This document shows, in pieces, positions 54,823 through 62,998 of a DNA stretch of 64,000 nucleotides. The stretch's first letter is position 1. Each line of letters opens with the position of its first letter. Source of the DNA: Micrococcaceae bacterium Sec5.1 (lineage in GTDB: Bacteria > Actinomycetota > Actinomycetes > Actinomycetales > Micrococcaceae); the NCBI GenBank assembly GCA_039636795.1, contig CP143430.1, forward strand, positions 2,294,001 to 2,358,000, given 5' to 3'. Under the pieces are notes generated by a model. The model did not search any database, was not told the DNA's origin, and worked only from the letters and a program-made list of their open reading frames with translations. A program made the position numbers and the translations under genes.

Positions 54823-54838
54823 GTTTTATATATAAAAC
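54823..54838. promoter_or_regulatory. Perfect palindrome at the IclR promoter
   Basis: GTTTTATATATAAAAC, a perfect 16-bp palindrome 15-30 bases before the IclR start. Its arms resemble those of the repeat at 53646-53670. Confidence 0.6.
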
Positions 54839-54979
54839 CTATATGCTTGAACCGAATCAGGCAAGCGGTAACTCGATGGTCGTAGCCGTAGTTCCCATAG
54901 AGATTGTGAACAGCGTGGCGTGATGCAAAAAAGCGCTAGCCTCCGGTATCGATTTGGGTTTCCATACTCATCTCGACGC

Positions 54980-55260
54980 CAGGAGGCTCTCGTGGCCTAC
55001 GTCCCCAAGCCGACGCTGACCTGGCAGCCAAGGCCAGGGGGAGGCTGGCCTGGTTGGTCGTGGAGCAGGGCTGGACCTTGGGCGCGGCCGCAGAGCGGTC
55101 CAGTCCCGCCGGCCACCGGGAAGAAGTGAGTGGACCCGTACCTGCCGTGCCGACGACGGCATGGCGGACATGTCCTCGCGGCCACGTTGGAGCCAGAACC
55201 GCACTAATGTCCGCGCCGAACGGTGGATTTTGGCGCCGCGGTTCACCTGCCGGTGCTGTC
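54980..55260 (+). mobile_element. IS481-family transposase N-terminal remnant
   Basis: After CCAGGAGGCTCTC comes a start-like GTG. In shifting frames the text reads AKARGRLAWLVVEQGWTLGAAAERFQ, then GMADMSSRPRWSQNRT, matching the HTH and the SSRP segment of actinobacterial IS481 transposases. At least two frameshifts occur and nothing of the DDE core remains. Fossil only. Confidence 0.65.
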
Positions 55261-55497
55261 CTCAACGGGTCGCAGCCCACCTGCATCTTGCATCCTCGAC
55301 GGCTGGAAGGGTCCGGTCCGGGTGCCAGATGCCCGGCTGACCCGCCTGGACCAAGGCCCCGGGCTGCCCGTCCGCAAGCCAGCGCCCCAACGTTAGCGCC
55401 AAGATGTGGATGACCCCCAGCACGTAGGCGAGCGGAGTATTCGTAACATGCCTCCTTCATGAGGTTTACGAATCGATCCTCCCGGAATTCTGTACTA

Positions 55498-55516
55498 AGT
55501 CTCATAATGCAGGATA
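55498..55516. promoter_or_regulatory. Regulon palindrome, site 11
   Basis: On the minus strand TATCCT-GCATTAT-GAGACT, very close to site 7. It is 60 bp upstream of the UspA gene, with TATCCT placed as a -10 box on the plus strand. Confidence 0.65.
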
Positions 55517-55575
55517 TCCTGAACTTGCGGCGCGCGCTGGAACCTAACCGCACCCATCTACTAAGGAGCAAACAC

Positions 55576-56004
55576 ATGAGTCCCGTAATCGTTGTAGGAG
55601 TCGACGGCAGCAAAACGGCAAATAGGGCGGCAGAGTCAGCCTGGGACCTTGCTGCAGCACTGGGCGCGTCCCTCCATGTGGTGTCAGCCTTCGACAGCGA
55701 CCGGACCGAAGTTCTCGGCAGCGGCAGCGATCAGCGGGTTGTCTCCGACGCGGATGGCGCCGAGCACGTGGCCCGCAGTGTCGCGGAAACCTTGGGCCGG
55801 GACATCAAAGTCACCTACTCGTCAGCCCGAGGCCGCCCGGCGGATGCCCTCATCAAGGAAGCTCTCCGCATGGAAGCCCAGATCATCGTTGTAGGTAACC
55901 GGAAGATGCGTGGCATTGGCCGCGTCCTCGGCAGCGTGGCCAACAGTGTGGCCCACAACGCCCCTTGCGATGTTTATATCGCAAACACGTACGACGTCGA
56001 CTGA
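55576..56004 (+). CDS. Universal stress protein (UspA family)
   Basis: A 142-residue UspA domain: VVGVDGSKTANRAAESAWDLA at the start (ATP-contacting Asp), VVGNRKMRGIGRVLGSVANSVAHNAPCDVYI at the end with the GxxGxxxxxxxxxGS ATP-binding pattern. AAGGAG precedes the ATG at 55576; the longer frame across the operator is not real. Cytoplasmic; role in stress or metabolic control is general to the family. Palindrome site 11 in its promoter places it at the edge of the regulon. Confidence 0.92.
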   Translation: MSPVIVVGVDGSKTANRAAESAWDLAAALGASLHVVSAFDSDRTEVLGSGSDQRVVSDADGAEHVARSVAETLGRDIKVTYSSARGRPADALIKEALRMEAQIIVVGNRKMRGIGRVLGSVANSVAHNAPCDVYIANTYDVD

Positions 56005-56219
56005 TAGGAAGGCCGGCTCAGAGCATGTTCCGTTCATCTATAGAGAAAGATGCCCGGAACTGCCTGACCTGCCACTGGCCGGGCGGCGGCTTTCGGCATC
56101 TGACGTCCTGCCCCTGCTGTTCGGCGGTCCCTGGCGCTTCCTGCAGCGGCTGATCGTCACCTGGCTCCTGATCCGTAGGAGCGGGATGACGCCAATCGAT
56201 TCCGCCCACCCCTTTCTGT

Positions 56220-56634
56220 CGGTTCAGTATTCAATGGTGGCTGGGCAACCCTGGTGCTGTTCGGCTTGGTAGCCATTCCACTGGTTTTCACTTCCGGCGC
56301 TGGTCCTGTTGAGTGCCGGGACCTTCATCGCCGTTGGCCTGATCTTCATCGTTGGCCACGCATCAGTGCTGGCGGTACTTGTTGATTGTGCTGTGGGGTG
56401 TTGCCTTCGGGGGCGCACCGGCCCAGCCACAAACGGCCATCAGTGGGCAAGCGTCGAAAACGCCCACGTCGCCAACTCGATGCCCGGGGTCGCATTCAAT
56501 ATGGCATCTTTGCCGCCGGCGTGTCCGGTGCGGTCGTGATCAGCAACTTCGATGGCATGCTCCTGCCCATCGTCATGTCCGGGCTCGCGCTCCTCATCGC
56601 TGTTGCCGGACGCCGTACGGCCTTTCCCAAATAA
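56220..56634 (+). pseudogene. MFS transporter C-terminal remnant
   Basis: Pieces of an MFS tail in changing frames: LVLFGLVAIPLVF, then TFIAVGLIFIVGHA, then VLWGVAFGGAPAQ, then IFAAGVSGAVVISNFDGMLLPIVMSGLALLIAVAGRR. The order and the end match helices 10-12 of drug-type MFS proteins. At least three frameshifts. Nothing readable lies between the UspA stop and 56220. Confidence 0.7.
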
Positions 56635-57215
56635 CCAGCAGGAAGCGCCTGCGACTGCAGCACCTGCCATTGCTTTGAAATCAAACTGACGCAATGTCCT
56701 TGTCCCGGTTCACCGGAGCTCAAGAGCAGCCGTCCCAGAAGCCACCTATTCCCGGACGATCAACTGAAGGTGGGATACACATCCCGCGGAGGTCGGACCT
56801 GACGCTGGGACCTTAGCGGAGCCATCGGATTCGATCTGTGCAGCGCCAGCGTGCTCATGGGGAGGTGGTCGAAGCCATGGGGGCGGGGGAGTCTTGCTGG
56901 GTCCTTCTTCAGGCCGCGTCCGCGGGCCCGACGCTGTTGCGTTCGAAGCTGGGCTACGCGCCCATCCCGGACTAGGGGTATACGCGTCCGCCATACCTTT
57001 CCGAAGCCGAGATGGGGCATATCACCGGAGCATGCTGACGAGTCGGACGCGCGAGCTGGCAAGTACCTCCCCCGGGGTATTGGGCCGTACCCTGGCGACG
57101 AGAACGGCTGTCACAATCGGCGAGTCTCCATCCTTAAGGGATCCGGCCATTCAGCGAAGATCTGCAGCCGGTTTGGTTACGCCTCGGCGTCATGGGTGGA
57201 ACAGTGAGTCCGTAT
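56635..57215. other. Gene-free stretch
   Basis: ORFs in this 581-base stretch are short, arginine- and proline-rich GC artefacts without start signals or motifs. One reading, near 56930-57080, has a mildly protein-like run (FEAGLRAHPGLGVYASAIPF), perhaps the remains of a gene, but no family is recognised. Confidence 0.45.
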
Positions 57216-59372
57216 TTAGGCCTTTCCGCGCGATCTGGCCCGTTCGGCCAATTCTGTGGCCCGTGGTCGCGTTCCGTGGTGGAACATCATGCCCTCGGGC
57301 AATCCTTTGATCGTCGCGCTGGAACCGGAGATATCAATGGTGATCCTGCTGTTGGCCATGGGGGCGTTGGTAATGTGCAGGTCGCCATAGCTTTCGGGGA
57401 GTACCGGGTTCATCCAGAGACCGCCGCGGGCAACGTCCGCGTAGTAGCCCATCAGGCTTTTGATCAGGAAGATGGGGGTAGTGGCGGCCCAAGCCTGTGG
57501 CGAGCATGCCGTCGGGTAGGCTACGGGGACGTCGAAGTGCTCGCGGCTAAAGCCGCAAAATAACTCCGGCAGCCGCCCTTCCGAGTACTCGGCCGCCTCA
57601 AACAAAGCTGTGGAGATCCGCTGTGCCTGCTCGACGAAACCGTAGCGCAGGAGTCCGGCTGTGATCACGGCATTGTCGTGGGGCCACACGGATCCGTTGT
57701 GGTAGCTGGCGGGGTTGTAGGCGCCCATGTCGCTGGCCAGGGTTCGCACGCCCCAGCCGCTGAACATCTCAGGGGACATCAGCTGTTCTGCCACTAGGGG
57801 GGCCTTGTCCTCATCGATGATTCCAAACAGCAGGCATTGACCCATGTTAGAAGCGCAGGCATCGACAGGCCGCTTTTTTCTGTCCAGGGCGATGGCGTAG
57901 TAGCCGCGGTCTGGCAACCAGAACTGCTCGTTGAACTTCCTCTTCAACTGTGCCGCGAGGTCCCGGTACTCCGCTGCCAGGTCCAAGTCACCGGCGTCAT
58001 AGGCTATCCAAGAGCGGGCCAGAAACGCGCCGTAGACGTAGGCTTGCACTTCGCAGAGCGCGATCGGGGGTTCGGCCAGAGTGCCGTCGGCAAAGTTGAT
58101 GCCGTCCCAGGAGTCCTTCCAGCCTTGGTTGAGAAGCCCCCTGTTGTTGAGGCGCTCATACTCGACGAAGCCGTCGCCGTCCTTGTCGCCGTAGTTCCGG
58201 ATCCAGTCCAGCGCCCGGTCAACATGCGGCAGCAGGGCAGCGATGGTTTCTGCAGCGAAGCCCCAGCGGCTGACTTCCCCGAACAAAGCCACGAACAGCG
58301 GGGTGGCATCGATGCTGCCGTAGTAGGCGGACTTGCCGCCCAACGCCAGCCCGCTGGATACGTCGAGTCGGACTTCGTGCAGGATCTTGCCTGGCTCCTC
58401 TTCGCTCATCTCGTCCACGACCTTGCCCTGGCGGTCGGCGAGCGTCTGAATAGTGCCGAACGCCAGGGACGGATCCACCGGCAGCGCCATCAGGGACGCC
58501 CATAGCGAGTCCCGGCCGAACAGCGCCATGAACCAGGGCGCGCCCGCAGCCACCACGACCCGGTCCGGGTGCCTGGGGTCCTCGATGCGAAGGGCTCCCA
58601 AGTCATCATAGCTGCGCCGAAGGGTCTGCTCTATGGAGCCGTTGCCCATGTGCAGCACGGGAATCTTTGATACCCACTCCTGGCGGCGCAGGTCGCGCGG
58701 AGATAACTGGTCGGCGTCGGGACGTACGAGCTGTGCTACCGGACCGCTCCCGTTGACCGTGGGCACCGCACTAACAGTGGCGCTCCATTGTCCATGCGGC
58801 GGGACAAATGCCTGGAACGTCAGGGCTTCGGGTGAGGCGTGGGCGCCGTCGGCAGACACGAGGACGCCCTTCCGAATGTCCTGCCAAGTGGCCCGGATCG
58901 TCAGCCGATCCCCTTCGACCTCGCGGGACTCGTCCCAGCGCCGCTGGATACGCGCTTCCTTCACCTCGAAGAGGTCCGCGAAGTCCGCCTCTACCTTGAT
59001 GGAGACGAGGCATTCGGCAGGGGCCATAGAGTAGTTTCGGACGGTGATTTGCTCCAAGATCCCAGCGCCTACCTCGCGAAGGCGTTCCACAATCAGCGGG
59101 CTGTCGGCGTATCCGTCTGAACGGCCTACGCGGCCAGCAATCAGGACCCGGTAGGGTTCTTTTGTCTTGGCGACCAGCGGCTCCAAGGGCTCACCGTTAA
59201 TGGTCAAATTCCAGCCGGACAGGATCCGGGTGTCCTCATAGAAAACCCCGTGCGGGTATTCCGGATGGATGTCCCCATTCGCCGCGGAAATGCAGAAGGA
59301 TGAGCCCTCTACAAGTGTGATCGACCCGGGCCCTAAGGGCCCGGCAGCAGTGTCGGCATTCCATCCAGTCAT
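57216..59372 (-). CDS. GH15-like amylo-1,6-glucosidase (debranching family)
   Basis: A 718-residue protein. The N-terminal beta domain (residues about 10-260) begins SITLVEGSSFCISAANGDI and includes GVFYEDTRILSGW, the DUF14-type glycogen-debranching N-domain. The C-terminal (alpha/alpha)6 barrel has GAPWFMALFGRDSLWASLMAL, YYGSIDATPLFVALFGE, GWKDSWDGI and SVWPHDNAVIT, with acidic catalytic candidates. GGAGCCC precedes the ATG at 59372. Family members hydrolyse alpha-glucosidic links in glycogen, trehalose or related glycosides, often as stress or carbon storage enzymes. No link to the palindrome regulon seen. Confidence 0.9.
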   Translation of the reverse strand: MTGWNADTAAGPLGPGSITLVEGSSFCISAANGDIHPEYPHGVFYEDTRILSGWNLTINGEPLEPLVAKTKEPYRVLIAGRVGRSDGYADSPLIVERLREVGAGILEQITVRNYSMAPAECLVSIKVEADFADLFEVKEARIQRRWDESREVEGDRLTIRATWQDIRKGVLVSADGAHASPEALTFQAFVPPHGQWSATVSAVPTVNGSGPVAQLVRPDADQLSPRDLRRQEWVSKIPVLHMGNGSIEQTLRRSYDDLGALRIEDPRHPDRVVVAAGAPWFMALFGRDSLWASLMALPVDPSLAFGTIQTLADRQGKVVDEMSEEEPGKILHEVRLDVSSGLALGGKSAYYGSIDATPLFVALFGEVSRWGFAAETIAALLPHVDRALDWIRNYGDKDGDGFVEYERLNNRGLLNQGWKDSWDGINFADGTLAEPPIALCEVQAYVYGAFLARSWIAYDAGDLDLAAEYRDLAAQLKRKFNEQFWLPDRGYYAIALDRKKRPVDACASNMGQCLLFGIIDEDKAPLVAEQLMSPEMFSGWGVRTLASDMGAYNPASYHNGSVWPHDNAVITAGLLRYGFVEQAQRISTALFEAAEYSEGRLPELFCGFSREHFDVPVAYPTACSPQAWAATTPIFLIKSLMGYYADVARGGLWMNPVLPESYGDLHITNAPMANSRITIDISGSSATIKGLPEGMMFHHGTRPRATELAERARSRGKA

Positions 59373-59893
59373 CCTGGGCTCCTTCAGAGGACTGACCTCA
59401 ACCGCTTTAACACCGGGTGGCGCCGCTCGGATCGCTGTCCATCCGCCGAATCCCTGCCCAACCGACGCTACGCCTGTGTGCCAGATGAAGCCAGCCCCCG
59501 GTAAAGCGGGCTGGAGGAGGTAATAAGGAAAGCGGCAACAGCAGCCGTAAGAGCAGGGGTGACGATTCACGGTCGATGGGGGCCACACTACGTTAAGCCC
59601 TGTGACCCGGTTTGGTGAACTGCCAATTAGCATTCTGGCGGCCACGGCAGCCTCGGCCCGTCCGGTGTGGCCAATTCACTACGGCACAGGCCCGTCACAC
59701 GGCGGTTATGCCCGTGGGCTGGCCCACCTCTTCGGCAGAGATCTTGGCGCGGCGTGACGTGAGGAACATGCGTACGTCGGCACGGTTATCCATGAATCCA
59801 CGATAGGCGCGCATTTCGGACTGAAGGAGTCCCTCTGGGTACCCCCATCAAGGGGGACTCCCTACGCGCGTAGAGACATGATGTTGTAGGAAC
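59373..59893. promoter_or_regulatory. Divergent gene-free region with inverted repeat
   Basis: Promoter region of the debranching gene (minus) and the Bcr/CflA transporter (plus). An inverted repeat GGAGTCCCTCT (59826-59836) / AGGGGGACTCC (59851-59861) lies about 35 bp before the transporter start and could be a regulator site or leader hairpin. No gene seen. Confidence 0.5.
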
Positions 59894-61123
59894 ATGAAAT
59901 CTGCCACCCTCCCAATCGGTGCCGATATAGAGCCCGGCACGAAGAACGTGGTATCCGCGTCGCTTGTTACCGCCGTCATTTTCATCACGGCCATCGCCCC
60001 GTTAGCGACGGACATGTACGTTCCCGCGTTCCCGATGGTCTCCGTCGAGCTCGGCGCGAGTGCCACGGAGGTGCAGCTCACGCTGACAACGTTCTTCGCC
60101 GGGATGGGACTGGGCCAACTGGTGGGAGGTCCGTTCTCGGACCAGCGGGGACGCCGCTGGCCGTTGCTTGCGGGCACGATGGGGGTTTTTATTGCTTCCG
60201 TGCTCTGTGCGCTTGCGCCCTTCATTGGTGCCATGATGGTGGCCCGTTTCGTCCAGGGCTTCGCCGGCGGCTGGGCGATGGTCATTGGCCGGGCCATCAT
60301 CATTGACCTGGTCTCCGGTACCCAGCTGGTCCGGGCGTTGAACATCATTGCAGGAGTGGGCGGGATCTCTCCGGTAGTCAGCCCATTGCTCGGGGCCGGA
60401 ATCCTGCAGGTTTCGCACTGGCGGACGGCTTTCTGGGTACTCGCCGCGGTGGGCATCGTGATGGCGTTATGCGTGGTGTTCATCGTTCCGGAATCGCTGC
60501 CCAAGGAGCGGAGGCATGGCGGCGGGCTGCAGACCTTCGCCAGAGCTGCCTGTGAAGTGCTGGGCAACCGCCAGTACGTGGGTTACATGGTCATCAGCTC
60601 GGCGGCGATGATCGCCCTCTTCGCCTACGTGGCCACCTCAGCCTTCGTTCTCCAGTCGATGAACGGACTCTCGCCGGTTGCGTACTCCGTGGTGTTCGCC
60701 GCCAACGCAGCCGCTGCCGCAGTTGCTGCCTTGGTTTCGGCCCGCTTGGCCGGCCGGGTATCCACCCGGAAAGTCATCGTTGCGGGCATGGTGATCGACC
60801 TCGTTGCCGGCGCGCTTATGTTGGTCAGTGCCCTGTGGCTCGGAACTCCGCTGCTGGCAGCATTGGGGTGCTTCTTGGCCGTGATGGTTGCTCAGGGGCT
60901 TCTCGGCGCCAACGCCGGAGCGCTGGCTGCGGAGGCGGTGCCGGATCACCCGGGAACAGGTTCCGCCGTCCTTGGCATGATCCAGTGGGTTGTGGCTGGA
61001 ATCGCTGCGCCCATTGCAGGCCTTGGGGGCAGCCACACCGCCGCGCCCATGGCGACCATGGTGGTGGCCGGTACCCTGATCGCCTTCCTCGGCCTCGCAA
61101 TCGCCAAACCTCCCATCAAATGA
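59894..61123 (+). CDS. Bcr/CflA-type MFS efflux transporter
   Basis: A 409-residue, 12-helix MFS protein. ITAIAPLATDMYVPAFPMVSVEL in helix 1 is the signature of the Bcr/CflA (DHA1) drug-efflux group; GGPFSDQRGRRWPLL follows helix 2 and RFVQGFAGGWAMVIGRAIIID lies in helices 4-5. It leads the plus-strand row transporter-SDR-SDR-DUF2255 with a 12-bp gap to the first SDR. In the other SDR-pair locus (44-2710) an MFS gene follows the pair instead. Confidence 0.92.
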   Translation: MKSATLPIGADIEPGTKNVVSASLVTAVIFITAIAPLATDMYVPAFPMVSVELGASATEVQLTLTTFFAGMGLGQLVGGPFSDQRGRRWPLLAGTMGVFIASVLCALAPFIGAMMVARFVQGFAGGWAMVIGRAIIIDLVSGTQLVRALNIIAGVGGISPVVSPLLGAGILQVSHWRTAFWVLAAVGIVMALCVVFIVPESLPKERRHGGGLQTFARAACEVLGNRQYVGYMVISSAAMIALFAYVATSAFVLQSMNGLSPVAYSVVFAANAAAAAVAALVSARLAGRVSTRKVIVAGMVIDLVAGALMLVSALWLGTPLLAALGCFLAVMVAQGLLGANAGALAAEAVPDHPGTGSAVLGMIQWVVAGIAAPIAGLGGSHTAAPMATMVVAGTLIAFLGLAIAKPPIK

Positions 61124-61134
61124 AGGAGCATTCC

Positions 61135-61539
61135 ATGAAGACCACCCTCGCGATTATCGGTGCAGGGCCGGGCTTGGGCCAGGTCGCCGCACGGCGCTTC
61201 GGAGCCGAAGGATTCAACGTCGCGCTGATCTCGCGCTCCCAGGAGAAAGTGGCCGCGATCGCCAGCGACCTGAACGATGCCGGAATCACCGCCCCTGGCT
61301 ACGCCGCCGATGTCCGCGACGCTGAATCGCTCGACACCGCACTCGTCCGGGCCGGCCAGGAGTTGGCCGCCGTCGAGATTCTCCAGTACAGTCCCGTGCC
61401 GTCCAAGGAATACCTGCGGCCCGTTCTTGAGACGGGCCGCGAGGAACTGCGCTCCGCGATTGAATTCTCGGCACTCGACGCTTCCGCGGCCATACACACG
61501 GTCCTTCCCTTTATGCGCGCCCTCGGGCGCCTACATTAG
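61135..61539 (+). CDS. Truncated SDR-like gene
   Basis: 134 codons matching the first two thirds of the protein at 44-709 (GAGPGLG, SPVPSKEYLRPVLET, LPFMRALGR). The reading stops after GRLH at the point where the relative continues GTALFVNGSS, so the serine/tyrosine half of the fold is missing. The next gene starts 17 bases later. AAGGAG precedes the ATG, so it may still be translated, but it cannot form a whole SDR. Best treated as a decayed gene. Confidence 0.7.
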   Translation: MKTTLAIIGAGPGLGQVAARRFGAEGFNVALISRSQEKVAAIASDLNDAGITAPGYAADVRDAESLDTALVRAGQELAAVEILQYSPVPSKEYLRPVLETGREELRSAIEFSALDASAAIHTVLPFMRALGRLH

Positions 61540-61556
61540 GCCTCCAGGGAAAAATC

Positions 61557-62300
61557 ATGTCCCGAATCCTCATCACAGGTTCCAGCGACGGACTCGGCCG
61601 CGCGGCGGCCGAATCGCTGCTCGACGACGGCCATTCCGTCGTCGTGCATGCCCGCTCCCAAGAACGGCTGTCAGCCGTTCGGGATCTTCTGGATCGCGGT
61701 GCGCAGTCCGTGGTGGGCGATCTCGCCCGGCTCGATGAGGTTCGCGATCTGGCTCTGCAGGCGAACGCCTTGGGGCGTTTTGACGCCGTGATCCACAACG
61801 CCGGCGTCATCAACGGTCCGTCCCTGCTCCCCGTGAACGTGGTGGCGCCGTTCATACTCACTGCGGAAATGACCAAGCCCGGCCGGCTGATTTACCTCAG
61901 CAGCAGCATGCACCGCGGCGGGGATACAGATCTCGACGGCGTGGACTGGAGCGGTGCGCGCACGTCCCGTTCGTATTCGGACAGCAAGCTCTTTGTCACC
62001 ACACTTGCTGCGGCCATTGCTCGGCGGTGGCCGGGTGTGTTATCGCACGCGGTGGACCCCGGCTGGGTTCCGACCCGCATGGGCGGGCCCGGTGCCAGCG
62101 ACGACTGGCGACTGGGTCACGTTACGCAGGCCTGGCTCGCTGTCAGTAACAGCCCCGAGGCGCTCCACAGCGGGCACTATTGGCATCATCAGCGGACTCA
62201 GGCGCCCCATAGGGCGGTATCTGACGTGCGCTTCCAGGAGGCACTCCTTGGCTCGTTGGCCGACTACACGGGAAACATTATCGAAGGAGATGCACATTGA
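61557..62300 (+). CDS. SDR dehydrogenase
   Basis: A 247-residue SDR with TGSSDGLG at residues 7-14, NAGVINGPS, LIYLSSSMHRGG with the catalytic Ser, SYSDSK as YxxxK and DPGWVPTRMGG. The mid part resembles the retinol-dehydrogenase/protochlorophyllide-reductase-like subgroup that has a short SSSMH segment. It is the intact version of the broken gene at 715-1320. Its TGA overlaps the TTG start of the DUF2255 gene. Substrate unknown. Confidence 0.92.
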   Translation: MSRILITGSSDGLGRAAAESLLDDGHSVVVHARSQERLSAVRDLLDRGAQSVVGDLARLDEVRDLALQANALGRFDAVIHNAGVINGPSLLPVNVVAPFILTAEMTKPGRLIYLSSSMHRGGDTDLDGVDWSGARTSRSYSDSKLFVTTLAAAIARRWPGVLSHAVDPGWVPTRMGGPGASDDWRLGHVTQAWLAVSNSPEALHSGHYWHHQRTQAPHRAVSDVRFQEALLGSLADYTGNIIEGDAH

Positions 62301-62671
62301 GCACCTGGGCCCAGGCGATCGAACGTATTGCCGTGAGCGATGACCTGCATATTGCCCCGTTGCGCGCCAACGGCGTTACGTACGGAACGCCCACGTGGAT
62401 CTGGTCTGTCGTCGTCGCCGACCGTCTTTACGTCCGGGCGTGGAACGGCAAGCGTTCCCGCTGGTACGGATCCGCGATGACTCAGCGCGTCGGCCGCATC
62501 ATTGCCTCGGGGGAGACCCACGAGGTGAAGTTCTTCGCCGCCGATCCGGCGCTCAACGACCGAATCGACGATGCCTACCGGACCAAGTACGCCGGGAGCC
62601 CCTATTTGCCGACCATGGTCGCCTCCGGGCCCCGGGAGGCCACAGTAGAGATCGTTCCGCGGAAGGAATGA
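62297..62671 (+). CDS. DUF2255-family protein
   Basis: A 124-residue protein with APLRANGVTYGTPTWIWSVVVADRLYVRAWNGKRSRWY and AYRTKYAGSPYLPTMV, the standard body of DUF2255 proteins, which share the split-barrel feel of FMN/F420-binding small proteins. The start is a TTG overlapping the stop of the SDR gene, with GAAGGAG upstream, implying translational coupling and a joint role with that SDR. Biochemical function is not known. Confidence 0.85.
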   Translation: MSTWAQAIERIAVSDDLHIAPLRANGVTYGTPTWIWSVVVADRLYVRAWNGKRSRWYGSAMTQRVGRIIASGETHEVKFFAADPALNDRIDDAYRTKYAGSPYLPTMVASGPREATVEIVPRKE

Positions 62672-62681
62672 TGAACATGGT

Positions 62682-62780
62682 CAGCTGCCACTCACGGGCA
62701 AGGTCGCCTTTGTCACAGCCGCGAGTGTGGGGAGAGTCTGACGACGGCGGGGCACTCGCCGAGGCCGGTACATCCGTCCA
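62682..62780 (+). pseudogene. SDR N-terminal fragment
   Basis: In one frame QLPLTGKVAFVTAAS appears, then a stop, and after a shift ALAEAGTSV: the typical beginning of an SDR with the second half of the cofactor motif destroyed. Only about 35 codons remain. The rest of 62672-62998 has no gene. Confidence 0.6.
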
Positions 62781-62998
62781 ACAATACCGACGGGATAGGA
62801 ACCCAGAATCCCCAAACGACCGTATCCTCAGCGTGAAGGCTGTGCGAAAGTGACGTCTGAGCTGGGAATCCGCTGATGGAGGCCCTACCGGTACCTCTCT
62901 TAACCGGGTCTCCCTCGCGTATGTGAATGATGGTCTTCTTGAAAGCGCAGAAGGAAACTTCGACATTCGTTAGCGCACATTACGAGGGTGACAAAGAC

